A DNA stretch of 64,000 nt from Actinoplanes sp. DH11 (GTDB taxonomy: Bacteria > Actinomycetota > Actinomycetes > Mycobacteriales > Micromonosporaceae). Below are positions 16,082 to 24,760 of this stretch, in pieces (the first letter of the stretch is position 1; every line of letters begins with the position of its first letter). A model generated the notes under the pieces. That model saw only the letters and a program-made list of their open reading frames with translations, was not told the origin of the DNA and made no database searches. The stretch covers positions 310,001 through 374,000 of the forward strand of contig NZ_JAHWGU010000001.1 in the NCBI RefSeq assembly GCF_020873875.1, in the 5' to 3' direction. Position numbers and translations under genes: made by a program.

Positions 16082-19000
16082 TCAAACCTCCAGGTCGGAC
16101 GGGAGCGGAACCACAGGTGTCGGCGCCGAACCCGGTGTCGTATCCAGATGTTCAAGCAGGCCTTCGACGTAGGACACGTCGACTCGGACCTTTTGGACCC
16201 GCCCGTCCACGTCGCGCATCACGAATTCGCGGAAGCCGAGACGGTTCTGGGACGAGGTGTCCACCTGGGAGAGGGAGGCGAGCGTTGCCTCGTACCCGTC
16301 GTGGACCGGCACCCGCAGGAGGCGCAGTGCTTCGGAGGCGATCTCCTGGTCTTCGGCGATGCGGCCGACGAAGACGGTGGAGACGAGGTTCTGGACGTCG
16401 AGCCCGAGGATGTCGCGCGGGTTCTGGGAGGCGACGAGGGCGGCGAGGTTCCATTTGCGGGAGTCGCGGGCGAGCCGGACCAGGAAGGAGCGGCCGGAGC
16501 GCCAGCCTTCCATGAAGTGGGCCTCGTCGAGGCCGACCATTTTGCGTGACGACATCGAGCCGCCGTAGCAGCGGCGGACCGCGAGCCGGTGTGCGGTGTG
16601 CAGCATCGGCAGCGCGAGGGACTCCTCGGCGGACCAGTACTCCCGTTCGATCTTCAGGTCGGGGAGTCGCAGGCCGGCCATGGTGATCACGGTGAGGGCC
16701 GCGTCGGCGCCGAGCAGGTGGGGTGGCGGGTGGCCGAAGAAGAGCAGCGCGAGCGGCATCTCGGCGGTGTCGAGGAGCAGGTTCGCGAGTTCTTTGCCCT
16801 CGTCGTCGTCGAGGGCCTGCAAGGTGCGCACGACGTCGTCGAGGGTCGAGGTCTCCTCCGCCGGCACCTGCCGGACCGCGTGCCGCAGCAGGGTCGCGGT
16901 GGACGCCTCCTTGGCGACCTGGGGCGGCACCAGCATCGAGCAGATGTCCTGCACGAGCATCCGGCGTTCGGCCCGCGCGTTGGAGACCGCGATCTCGAAC
17001 TCGCGGTCGCCGGAGGGGCCGGTCGGGAACTCGGACCGGATCGGGGTCGGGATCAGCGCGTACGGCGCCAGCGTCCCCTGCTCGGAACCGGTCAGGTTGA
17101 GCACCCGGCTGTAGGGCCGCAGTTCCGGCATCTGGCAGAGCCGGGCGAGCGGGCCGGACGGGTCGAGCAGGGTGACCTGGACACCGCGGCGGGCGTTCAG
17201 GTAGCCGAGCGCACCCATCAGGGTCGACTTGCCACCACCGGGTTCGGCCACGAAGACGCCGAGGCCGGAGCGTTCCCGGACCTCCATCGGGAAGTGCAGG
17301 TCGAGGAAGACGGGTCGCCGGCAGGTCCCCGCGGTTCGCCCGATCAGGTCGCCCCGGCGGTCACCGACCGTGGACGCGGCCTGCGGCAGGGCCGCCGCGA
17401 GCAGCTTGACCGGCATGCGCCGGACGTACCCGGTGTTGGCGATGGGTTCGCCCGGGATGAACTCGCGGGCCAACTGGTCCTGCCCCTTGGGGTGCTGCAG
17501 CGAGATCCGCAGTTCCCGGGAGTAGAGCTGGATCAGCCGCCGGGCCCGTTCCAGGCATTCCTCGCGGGTGGCGCCGCTCACCGCGAGCCGGTGCCAGCCG
17601 TGTGCCCGAGCCGACTCGACGGGCAGGCCGGTCGTCATCTCGTCACCGATGACCAGGGCCCGCTTGGCGAGCCGTTCCAGCTCGGGCGGTGCGTCGATGC
17701 CGTGCTCGGCGTAGTCCAGCTGCTGCGAGCGGATCATGCGGAGCCGGTGTTCGAGGTTCTTGAACGAGCTGTTCGACCCGAGGATGTCGATCCGGGAGGA
17801 GAGCTCCATCGGCCAGGGCAGCCGCTCGTGGAAGTGCATCCACGGCTCGTGCCGTTCCGGGATCTCCAGCGGTTCCATCCGGCCGACGGAGAGGACGGCG
17901 ACGTGCCGTTCCTCGCCGGACATCCGGTTGACCAGCTTGACCGTCGAACCGTACGGCGTCCGGTAGCGCTCCACCTGCTCGGTGAGCGCGAGCAGGTCGC
18001 CGGTCTCCCAGTGGCCGTTGGTGACCGGGGAGAGCAACCCGGGCGGCGCCATGCCGAGCGCGACCGACCGGTAGAGCAGCCACTCCAGTTCCTGCGGCGT
18101 GACCCGGCGCCCGCGCATGCCGAACGCGTTGAGCACCTCGTCGAACTGCTCGACGGTCCGGCCGAGTTTGCGCCGTTCCCCGTCGGACGTGCCCTTGCCG
18201 AACATCCGCAGGATGCGCTCGGAGAAGGTGTCGCCCAGGGAGCGGCGGGCGAACGTGACCCCGAGGTACGTCTGTCCTTCGGCGTGGTTGACCGAGAGGA
18301 GGTGCCGTTGTGCCGCGACCAGGTGATCGGACCACGAGGTGGCGCCGTGCACGTCGGGCAGCGGTTTGGCGGTGAACGAGTCGACCGTGCGGGCCCACTC
18401 GTCGGCCGGGAAGGGCCGGGTGGTGCGGCGCAGGTGAAGCCGGAACCCGGCGAGGCCGGCGTACTGCTCGGAGATGGCGCTGAGCAGCGCCTCACGTTCC
18501 GCGTCGGGCCGGAACGCCCAGCGGACCTCGGGCAGGAAGTACCACGCCGTCACGGTGCTCTGTGTGAAGGTCAGGTGGCCGGCGATCTCGCTGATCGCGA
18601 GCTCCATGGCCGGGTCGCGGTCGCTGAACTTCAGCTTCTGCGGGCGCAGCGCGGCGGCCTTGGCCTCTTTCGGCTTCTTGACCGGTTTCGCCGGCCGGTC
18701 ACGCTTCGCGGGCGCCTTCTCGGGGCGCCGGGCGGGGGCCTTCTCCGGCACGGGTACGGGCAGCGCGCTCGCCGCCGGCGCCGGAGCGGAGGCGCCGTTC
18801 TGCCACAGCGGCGCGGCCGGCAACGACGGCTCCGCGAGGGGCGGCCGGGCGGCGGCCGGTGACGGGCCGGTGGGCGCGGCGACCGGGGAAGAGGTGGCCG
18901 GGAAAGGGGTGGCCGGTGCGGCGGCGGCCGGGGTTGCTCCGGGCGTGGGCCAGTTGTCGAACTCGCTGAAGTCGAACTCGTCCGGCATCGGTTCGACGGG

Positions 19001-19687
19001 TGTCGCCTGCTCCGGCCGGAAGGGCTGCGCGACCGGCTCAGGCTCGGCGAAGTAGTCGGGCTCGGGTCCGACCGGTGCCCGGGTGAACGGCGCACCGCCC
19101 CACCCCGGCGACTCCTCGATCACCGGCGCGTCCACGATCGTTGGTTCCACGACCGGCGGCGCGGAGGCGGCAGCGGGCGTGGCGGCCGGCGGCGCGGAGG
19201 CAGGAAGCGGCGTGACAGCGGGCGGCGCGGAGGTGGGTGCGGCCGGCCCCGGCATGGGCACGGGCGGTGCGGAGGTGGGCGCCGGTGCCGAGCGGGCGGC
19301 CGGCGGGGTCACCGGTGCCGGCGGGGCAACCGGAGACGTACGCCGGTCGTTGAACCCGAAGCCACGGTCCGGACCGGTTTCCACCGGGTTCGCATGAACA
19401 TCACTCGGACGGGTACTGCTGCCACGCGCCGGAGTGGCTGTCCCCCCGAACAGGTCGAGGAAAGGGGAGTCGATGTCCATGGTGGTGTCGGCGTTGTTGC
19501 CGCGTGGGCGGACCGGCTGCGGCGCCTGGAAGACACCCACCCCGCCGTGCCCCGGCGCGGTGACTAGTTCTTCCGAGTTTTCCAGCGAATCAGGCGAGGA
19601 GTAGCTGTCCGAACGCACACCGTTACTCTGCCTGTCCGCTGACGAGGCGTCCGCGCGGGGATGCCCGTGCGGAGGGGTTCCGGTCAT
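16082..19687 (-). CDS. VirB4/TraC-like secretion ATPase
   Basis: 1201 residues. The first ~300 are Pro/Ala/Gly-rich and disordered. A VirB4-type N-terminal domain follows, then the ATPase core with Walker A EPGGGKSTLMGALG near residue 815 and Walker B MVGLDEAHF near residue 1050, and LAALVASQNPRDILG as a sensor-like segment. VirB4 ATPases energise assembly and substrate transfer in type IV systems and are their most conserved component. The gene lies between VirB3-like and VirB6-like genes, the usual order. No separate coupling ATPase (VirD4) is visible in the window. Confidence 0.88.
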   Translation of the reverse strand: MTGTPPHGHPRADASSADRQSNGVRSDSYSSPDSLENSEELVTAPGHGGVGVFQAPQPVRPRGNNADTTMDIDSPFLDLFGGTATPARGSSTRPSDVHANPVETGPDRGFGFNDRRTSPVAPPAPVTPPAARSAPAPTSAPPVPMPGPAAPTSAPPAVTPLPASAPPAATPAAASAPPVVEPTIVDAPVIEESPGWGGAPFTRAPVGPEPDYFAEPEPVAQPFRPEQATPVEPMPDEFDFSEFDNWPTPGATPAAAAPATPFPATSSPVAAPTGPSPAAARPPLAEPSLPAAPLWQNGASAPAPAASALPVPVPEKAPARRPEKAPAKRDRPAKPVKKPKEAKAAALRPQKLKFSDRDPAMELAISEIAGHLTFTQSTVTAWYFLPEVRWAFRPDAEREALLSAISEQYAGLAGFRLHLRRTTRPFPADEWARTVDSFTAKPLPDVHGATSWSDHLVAAQRHLLSVNHAEGQTYLGVTFARRSLGDTFSERILRMFGKGTSDGERRKLGRTVEQFDEVLNAFGMRGRRVTPQELEWLLYRSVALGMAPPGLLSPVTNGHWETGDLLALTEQVERYRTPYGSTVKLVNRMSGEERHVAVLSVGRMEPLEIPERHEPWMHFHERLPWPMELSSRIDILGSNSSFKNLEHRLRMIRSQQLDYAEHGIDAPPELERLAKRALVIGDEMTTGLPVESARAHGWHRLAVSGATREECLERARRLIQLYSRELRISLQHPKGQDQLAREFIPGEPIANTGYVRRMPVKLLAAALPQAASTVGDRRGDLIGRTAGTCRRPVFLDLHFPMEVRERSGLGVFVAEPGGGKSTLMGALGYLNARRGVQVTLLDPSGPLARLCQMPELRPYSRVLNLTGSEQGTLAPYALIPTPIRSEFPTGPSGDREFEIAVSNARAERRMLVQDICSMLVPPQVAKEASTATLLRHAVRQVPAEETSTLDDVVRTLQALDDDEGKELANLLLDTAEMPLALLFFGHPPPHLLGADAALTVITMAGLRLPDLKIEREYWSAEESLALPMLHTAHRLAVRRCYGGSMSSRKMVGLDEAHFMEGWRSGRSFLVRLARDSRKWNLAALVASQNPRDILGLDVQNLVSTVFVGRIAEDQEIASEALRLLRVPVHDGYEATLASLSQVDTSSQNRLGFREFVMRDVDGRVQKVRVDVSYVEGLLEHLDTTPGSAPTPVVPLPSDLEV

Positions 19688-19742
19688 GCGCGAACCCCGG
19701 CAGTGCGAGCGGTGGCCGGTAGATCACTGACAATCCAACTGG

Positions 19743-20105
19743 TCATACCAACTCCTCCCGGACGCGGATGCGAGTGGCGACAAGTCTGGGATCGCGTTGC
19801 TCCACGGCGGACTCGCGAGTGCGGCGCCAGTCGGTGAGCGCGGTGCGGATGACGACGCGGGCCGGTCGGTCCGGGTCGACATGCCGGAACACGTACGACG
19901 TGGTGACCATGGCCAGGGCGATCTCCCAGGCCGGGAACGGGTCGAAGTCGAGCGTGATCAGGTAGTGGAGGAACATGAAGAGCGGCACCAGCACGACGAA
20001 CATGCCGTACTGCGCGTACGGCAGGTGCACGGGCAGCGTGTATCCGGGCGGGCCCAGATAGACCAGGCGGGCCCGGTAGATGTCGTCGTCGGTCCGGAGC
20101 CGCAT
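19743..20105 (-). CDS. Small membrane protein, PrgI/VirB3-like
   Basis: 120 residues with two adjacent TM helices (about 30-50 and 55-75) and a basic cytoplasmic tail (RTALTDWRRTRESAVEQRDP). VirB3/PrgI proteins have this size and layout and lie immediately before virB4, as here. The ATG is 1 bp after the VirB2-like stop, so the two are coupled. The assignment rests on size, topology and position. Confidence 0.65.
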   Translation of the reverse strand: MRLRTDDDIYRARLVYLGPPGYTLPVHLPYAQYGMFVVLVPLFMFLHYLITLDFDPFPAWEIALAMVTTSYVFRHVDPDRPARVVIRTALTDWRRTRESAVEQRDPRLVATRIRVREELV

Positions 20106-20106
20106 C

Positions 20107-20367
20107 TCAGTTGAAGATCAGGTCGATGATCGACTCGCCGACGAAGAAGAGCGTGGCCGCACCGGCGATGAACGCCAGGCCCACGATCGCGATCGCCGAG
20201 CTGGTGAGGACCTTCGAGATCTCGCCGCGGCTGGCCCGGCCGATGAAGATCACGCCGAGCACCGCCAGCAGGATCGGTGCGATGTTGCTCGCGAAGAAAG
20301 TGACGATGCCTTCGGTGTTGATGCTGCCTGCTGGTGCCGCCAGGACGGCGAGTTCAGTGGCGATCAT
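20107..20367 (-). CDS. Small two-TM protein, VirB2/TrbC pilin-like
   Basis: 86 residues: a hydrophobic N-terminal segment with Ala-Ala-Pro-Ala-Gly-Ser, then two TM helices (about 27-45 and 55-78) joined by a basic loop (GRASRGEISK). This is the standard layout of VirB2/TrbC pilin-like subunits. ATG 20367 is chosen because GGGGAGG precedes it by 7 nt; the longer open frame has no such signal. It is the first gene of the leftward operon. Confidence 0.7.
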   Translation of the reverse strand: MIATELAVLAAPAGSINTEGIVTFFASNIAPILLAVLGVIFIGRASRGEISKVLTSSAIAIVGLAFIAGAATLFFVGESIIDLIFN

Positions 20368-20380
20368 CGGTAAACCTCCC

Positions 20381-20404
20381 CGTGTCCGCTGGGGGTCGGA
20401 CACG
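20381..20404. promoter_or_regulatory. Perfect inverted repeat in the leader of the type IV-like operon
   Basis: CGTGTCCG and CGGACACG, 8-bp perfect arms separated by 8 nt, lie 14 bp before the first ATG of the operon. This could be a repressor operator or a leader hairpin near the Shine-Dalgarno sequence. Confidence 0.5.
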
Positions 20405-20645
20405 CTGCAGTGGTGAAGCCGTACGGCAACGCCCATATGGTGCTACCTCAGACCCACCACGTCGAGTGAGTCGTTCGGGCACTGCCATGCTCGTCTGCTC
20501 TCTTCGGTCACTTCATGATGCCCAGTTCCGAAGAGTACGGCTCGTACTTGCGAGCAACAAGCGCCCGTTTCGTTACCCAAGGTGAAGGAGCGCGTGAATT
20601 TCAGTCACGTGGCATCGTACACCTGTTCGAAACACTGCTGCCCCG

Positions 20646-20651
20646 TACCCT
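20646..20651 (+). promoter_or_regulatory. -10 element (TACCCT) for leaderless folP
   Basis: A TANNNT box 6 nt before GTG 20658, with no Shine-Dalgarno sequence, so transcription probably starts at the start codon. Confidence 0.55.
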
Positions 20652-20657
20652 TTCCTC

Positions 20658-21539
20658 GTGCCGACTCCGCCACTGGACGCGCAGCTCACGGGCGTTGAAC
20701 TGCTCCGCCGGGATCACCCGGTCGTGATGGGCGTCCTCAACGTCACGCCGGACTCCTTCTCTGACGGAGGGAGATACACGGACATCGACGCCGCGGTTCA
20801 CCATGGCGTGTGCCTTTTTCACCAAGGCGCCCATGTCATCGACGTGGGCGGGGAGTCGACGAGGCCCGGCGCGGAGCGGGTGGAGGCGCGAACCGAGATC
20901 GCCCGGGTGGTTCCGGTGATCGAGCGCTTGTTCGCCCAGGGCGTACCCGTCAGCATCGACACCACGCGCGCCGCGGTCGCCGAGGCGGCCCTCCAGGCCG
21001 GCGCCGTGTTGATCAATGACGTCTCGGGCGGGCTCGCCGACCCGGGGATGGCCTCGGTCGCCGCCGCCGCCGGCTGTCCCTGGATCCTGATGCACTGGCG
21101 CGGTCACTCCCGCGACATGCAGAAGCTCGCGGTCTACCGCGACGTGGTGACCGAGGTCCGCGACGAGCTGCGGGCCCGCGCCGACGACGCGATCGCCGCC
21201 GGCGTCGACCCGAGCCGGATCATCCTCGACCCGGGTCTCGGTTTCGCCAAGCTCGCCGAGCACAACTGGGCCCTCAGCGCCCGTCTCGACGCCCTGACCG
21301 CCCTCGGCTTCCCGGTGCTCTTCGCGGCGAGCCGCAAGACCTACCTGGGCCGTCTCCTGGCCGCGCCGGACGGCACTCCGCGCCCGGTCGGCGAGCGCGA
21401 GGCGGCCACCCTCGCCACCTCTCTACTGGCGGTCGCCGCCGGCGCCTGGGGGGTCCGGGTCCACGAGGTGGGCGCGACCGCTGACGCACTCGCGGTCTGG
21501 CGCGCCACCGGCTCTCCGAGATTCAGGGGTACGCCTTGA
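20658..21539 (+). CDS. folP: Dihydropteroate synthase
   Basis: FolP condenses 6-hydroxymethyl-dihydropterin pyrophosphate with p-aminobenzoate, the step blocked by sulfonamides. Both family signatures are present: MGVLNVTPDSFSDGG near the N-terminus and HVIDVGGESTRPGAERV. DPGLGFAK and the FAASRKTYLG segment complete the TIM-barrel active site. The length of 293 residues is normal. It begins at GTG 20658 right after a -10 box and heads folP-folB-folK-DUF3180. Confidence 0.96.
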   Translation: MPTPPLDAQLTGVELLRRDHPVVMGVLNVTPDSFSDGGRYTDIDAAVHHGVCLFHQGAHVIDVGGESTRPGAERVEARTEIARVVPVIERLFAQGVPVSIDTTRAAVAEAALQAGAVLINDVSGGLADPGMASVAAAAGCPWILMHWRGHSRDMQKLAVYRDVVTEVRDELRARADDAIAAGVDPSRIILDPGLGFAKLAEHNWALSARLDALTALGFPVLFAASRKTYLGRLLAAPDGTPRPVGEREAATLATSLLAVAAGAWGVRVHEVGATADALAVWRATGSPRFRGTP

Positions 21540-21636
21540 CGGCCGCCCCACGACCGCGACCACGCCGTCCCGCAGGCTCGCCGAGCGGCCGCATCCGCCG
21601 CGACATCACCCGGGCCGCACCGCACACGGAGGAACG

Positions 21637-21999
21637 ATGACCGGACGGATCACGCTGACCGGCCTGCGCGCCCGGGGCAACCACGGCGTCTACGACTTCG
21701 AACGGGAACAGGGCCAGGACTTCGTCGTCGACGTCCACCTCGACCTGGACCTCGGCCCGGCCGCCCGCTCCGACGACGTGACCGACACCGTTCACTACGG
21801 CGAGCTGGCCGGCCGCCTCGTCGAGGTGATCGCGGGCGAACCGGTCAACCTGCTCGAACGCCTCGCCGACCGGCTGCTCGACGTCTGCCTGGCCGACCAC
21901 CGCGTCACCGCCGCCGAGGTGACCGTGCACAAGCCGCAGGCCCCCATCCCGCACGAGTTCGCCGACGTCGCCGTCACCGTCCGCCGGAGCCGCTCGTGA
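21637..21999 (+). CDS. folB: Dihydroneopterin aldolase
   Basis: FolB cleaves dihydroneopterin to 6-hydroxymethyl-dihydropterin and glycolaldehyde. At 120 residues it has the expected length, with TLTGLRARGNHGVYDFERE near the N-terminus (active-site Glu), DTVHYGELA, and the HKPQAPIPHEFADVAVTV C-terminal signature. It starts 97 bp after folP and overlaps folK by 4 bp. Confidence 0.95.
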   Translation: MTGRITLTGLRARGNHGVYDFEREQGQDFVVDVHLDLDLGPAARSDDVTDTVHYGELAGRLVEVIAGEPVNLLERLADRLLDVCLADHRVTAAEVTVHKPQAPIPHEFADVAVTVRRSRS

Positions 22000-22523
22000 C
22001 CTCGGCCGTCCTCTCCCTCGGCAGCAACCTCGGTGACCGGCACGCCCACCTGCGAGCCGCCGTCGACCTGCTCGGCTCCGGCGTGGCCGCGATCTCCGGG
22101 GTCTACGAGACGCCGCCGTGGGGCGACACCGCGCAACCCCCGTACCTCAATGCCCTGGTTCTCGTGCACGACGCGACCGCGACCGCGCGCGACTGGCTGG
22201 ATCGCGCCCGGGCCTGCGAATCGGCCGCCGGCCGGGTCCGTGACCCGGAGCGCCGCTTCGGACCGCGCACCCTCGACGTCGACGTGATCGCGGTCCGGTC
22301 CGCCGACGGCACGCCGGTGATCAGCGACGACCCCGAGCTGACCCTGCCGCATCCGCGCGCCCACCTGCGGGCCTTCGTGCTGCGCCCGTGGCTCGACGTG
22401 GATCCGGACGCCGTCCTGCCGGGGCACGGCCCGGTCGCCGCGCTGCTGCGGGCGCCGGGGCTCGCCGAGGACCTCGCCGCGATGAGCCCCCGCCCCGACC
22501 AGTCGCTAGAGTCGATGAAGTGA
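21996..22523 (+). CDS. folK: 2-amino-4-hydroxy-6-hydroxymethyldihydropteridine pyrophosphokinase
   Basis: FolK transfers pyrophosphate from ATP to hydroxymethyl-dihydropterin, giving the FolP substrate. Typical motifs are SLGSNLGDRHAHL at the N-terminus, GVYETPPWG, RFGPRTLDVDVI, and LPHPRAHLRAFVL near the C-terminus. The length of 175 residues is normal. The GTG start overlaps the folB stop, and the DUF3180 gene overlaps its own stop. Confidence 0.95.
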   Translation: MTSAVLSLGSNLGDRHAHLRAAVDLLGSGVAAISGVYETPPWGDTAQPPYLNALVLVHDATATARDWLDRARACESAAGRVRDPERRFGPRTLDVDVIAVRSADGTPVISDDPELTLPHPRAHLRAFVLRPWLDVDPDAVLPGHGPVAALLRAPGLAEDLAAMSPRPDQSLESMK

Positions 22524-23050
22524 GCGCCAACCCCGAAGGCCGTTACCCCGACGGGCGCCGGCCCGACCCTTCCCTGCGGCCGACGAGCATCTCCGTGCTC
22601 GTGGTGGCCGGTCTCGCGGCCGCGGCCCTGGGCTGGCTGCTGCTCAGTTTCTCCTACTCCCGGCTGCCCGCTCTGCCGTGGACGCCGGCCCTGGTCCTGG
22701 CCGTGCTGGCGGTCGCCGAGGGGATGCTCGCGCAGAACACCAGCGCCCGCATCCAGCGCAAACCCGGCAGCCCGCCGGTCGAGCCGCTCGCGGTGGCCCG
22801 TTACGTCGCGCTGGCGAAAGCGTCCTCGCTCGTCGGTGCGATCTTCGCCGGGTTCTCGGCCGGCCTGCTCACCTGGTTGCTGCTGGAGCCGACCCGGGCC
22901 GCCCGGGGCGACATCCCGGCCACCGCGGGGGCGTTCGTCGCGGCGCTCGCCCTGATCGGCGCGGCACTGTGGCTGGAGCGGTCCTGCCGGGTGCCGGAGC
23001 AGCCCGACCGGGAGGACGACGGCACCGGCCGGCCCACCGAACTACGTTGA
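22520..23050 (+). CDS. DUF3180 family membrane protein
   Basis: 176 residues with four predicted TM helices in two pairs (about 25-43, 48-65, 98-118, 128-148). DUF3180 proteins follow folK in most actinobacteria and have no known function. The GTG start overlaps the folK stop (GTGA), so it belongs to the folate operon. The open frame upstream of 22520 is antisense or out-of-frame coding and is excluded. Confidence 0.9.
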   Translation: MSANPEGRYPDGRRPDPSLRPTSISVLVVAGLAAAALGWLLLSFSYSRLPALPWTPALVLAVLAVAEGMLAQNTSARIQRKPGSPPVEPLAVARYVALAKASSLVGAIFAGFSAGLLTWLLLEPTRAARGDIPATAGAFVAALALIGAALWLERSCRVPEQPDREDDGTGRPTELR

Positions 23051-23175
23051 CGGTCGTCGACGCGATCCGACCTCTGAACTGAGGCCATGTCGTATCCGTA
23101 TGCTTTGCGGTAGGCGACCCTCAGCCGAGTAGCGTGCGCCACGAACCGCTCGTGGAGGCGTAAGGAGGCGCGGAC

Positions 23176-24414
23176 ATGTCGTACGACGAAGCCACGTTCC
23201 GCCGGAAGCCCGACCAGCCCACCGAGACGGACCCGGCGGCGTACCGGCGGCGCGTCCAGTACGACGACACCGCGGCCGGCACCCTCGATCAGTCGCTGCG
23301 CGCGCCGGTGCACACGACCGGCTCCATCCCGGTGGTGGTGGAGGACGACGGCCGTGACCGGCTCGGCGTCCACCTCGGCTGGGAGGTGCTGCTGCTGCTC
23401 GCGGCCGGTGCCATCGGTTTCCTGCTCTTCAGCTTCGACGCGGACGCGCTGCGCCGGCCCGACCTGGACGCGCTGCTCGTCTCCGGCGCCGCGATCGGCC
23501 TGCTCACCCTCGGCGCCGGGCTCAGTCTCCGGGCCGGCGTGCCGAACCTCGCGATCGGCCCGGTGGCGCTGGCCGCCGCCTTCCAGTACGCGGAGAACAG
23601 CGACCGCGGCCTGATCCCGGCGATCGCACCGGCCCTGGTGATCGCCGCGGCCGGCGGCCTGCTGGTGGCGATCTTCGTGCTCGCGCTGCACGTGCCCGGC
23701 TGGGCCACCACCCTGGCCGCCGGCCTCGGCGTGATCGTCTACTCCCAGCTGCGCGTCGCGCCGGTCGCGGTGCAGGGCGACTGGGCCCCGACCGACCAGG
23801 CGTTCCTGCTGTTCGGCGGGTTCGCGCTGCTGGCGCTGCTCGGTGGCGGGCTGGGCGCGATCGGCCCGGTGCGCCGCTGGGTGGGCGGTTTCCGGCCGGC
23901 CGGTGACCCGTCCCGCCGCCCCGGTCCCGCGGCCGCCGTCGCGGTCGTCCTCGCGCTGGTGCTCTCCTCGGTCTTCGCGGCCGGGGCCGGCATCCTGCTG
24001 GCCGCCAACGCGAGCGGCCCGGTCCAGCCCGGCACCGGACTGGAGTGGACCGGCATCGGCATCGGCCTGGCGCTGCTCGGCGGCACCAGCGCCTACGGCC
24101 GGCGTGGCGGCATCTTCGGCACCCTGTTCGCGGTGACCGCCATGGCGCTCTTCCTCGACTACGAGAACCGCCGCGAGCTGGACATCGCCATCTTCGCCGT
24201 CGCCGCGAGCGTCTTCGCGGCCGGCCTGATCGTGACCCGGCTCGTCGAGACCTACGGCCGCCCGCTGCCCGCCGGCACCGGCGAGGAGTGGAACGCGGCG
24301 GCCAGCAACGGCACCTGGTCGCCGGCCATGCCGGAGACGTGGAACTCGCCTGGCGCCGCACCGGCCGCCCGCGGCGAGCGCTGGGACGAAGGCCCGTGGA
24401 GCGCGAACCGCTGA
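23176..24414 (+). CDS. Multi-pass membrane protein, ABC permease-like (BPD_transp_2 type)
   Basis: 412 residues with about nine to ten TM helices between residues 66 and 355, and hydrophilic N- and C-terminal tails. The LSLRAGVPNLAIGPVALAAA segment resembles the core of ribose/branched-chain amino acid ABC permeases, whose partner ATPase and binding protein are not in the window. It could therefore be an orphan permease or a related transporter-like protein. GGAGG lies 8 nt before ATG 23176. The C-terminal tail is Trp/Pro/Ala-rich. Confidence 0.65.
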   Translation: MSYDEATFRRKPDQPTETDPAAYRRRVQYDDTAAGTLDQSLRAPVHTTGSIPVVVEDDGRDRLGVHLGWEVLLLLAAGAIGFLLFSFDADALRRPDLDALLVSGAAIGLLTLGAGLSLRAGVPNLAIGPVALAAAFQYAENSDRGLIPAIAPALVIAAAGGLLVAIFVLALHVPGWATTLAAGLGVIVYSQLRVAPVAVQGDWAPTDQAFLLFGGFALLALLGGGLGAIGPVRRWVGGFRPAGDPSRRPGPAAAVAVVLALVLSSVFAAGAGILLAANASGPVQPGTGLEWTGIGIGLALLGGTSAYGRRGGIFGTLFAVTAMALFLDYENRRELDIAIFAVAASVFAAGLIVTRLVETYGRPLPAGTGEEWNAAASNGTWSPAMPETWNSPGAAPAARGERWDEGPWSANR

Positions 24415-24418
24415 TGAC

Positions 24419-24424
24419 TATGCT
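24419..24424 (+). promoter_or_regulatory. -10 element (TATGCT) for a leaderless gene
   Basis: A TANNNT box 6 nt before ATG 24431; there is no Shine-Dalgarno sequence. Confidence 0.6.
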
Positions 24425-24430
24425 TTGGTC

Positions 24431-24712
24431 ATGAGCACGCCGACCTTCGCCGAACTGGACGCCCTGCCCACCGAGGTGCTGCGGGAGCGCGCCTTCGCCC
24501 TGGCGCGGGAGCGTCACGACGTCAAGTTCTACTGGTCGGTGCTGCGGCACCTGCCGGACGCCGACGAGGCCGCCGCGCTCGACGGCGCGCCCAACTCGAT
24601 CGGCCCGACCATCGACGAGGCGGTCGCCCTCTGGCGTGAGCTGGAGGGACGCGACCTCGGCGAGTCCGAGCCGCTGCTGCGCGCCGCCTTCATCGACTAC
24701 CTGAGCAGGTAG
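24431..24712 (+). CDS. Small conserved hypothetical protein
   Basis: 93 residues, soluble, acidic and mostly helical (ELDALPTEVLRERAFALARE; FYWSVLRHLPDADEAA). I do not recognise the family. ATG 24431 is preferred over a TTG two codons upstream because a TATGCT box ends 6 nt before it, giving a leaderless mRNA. It is followed by a strong stem-loop before the next membrane protein gene. Confidence 0.7.
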   Translation: MSTPTFAELDALPTEVLRERAFALARERHDVKFYWSVLRHLPDADEAAALDGAPNSIGPTIDEAVALWRELEGRDLGESEPLLRAAFIDYLSR

Positions 24713-24736
24713 TCACGGCCGTCGTTTGAGTGCCGA

Positions 24737-24759
24737 GCCCCGCTGGGAAATAGCGGGGC
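24737..24759 (+). terminator. 8-bp stem-loop directly before the next ATG
   Basis: GCCCCGCT and AGCGGGGC pair perfectly around a 7-nt loop and end 1 nt before ATG 24761. There is no T-tract. It may terminate the preceding transcript or mask translation of the next gene. Confidence 0.5.
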
Positions 24760-24760
24760 C

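Noticed and set aside
16589..18862. 757-codon open frame antisense to the VirB4-like gene
   Set aside because: Low-complexity shadow; VirB4 Walker motifs are on the opposite strand.
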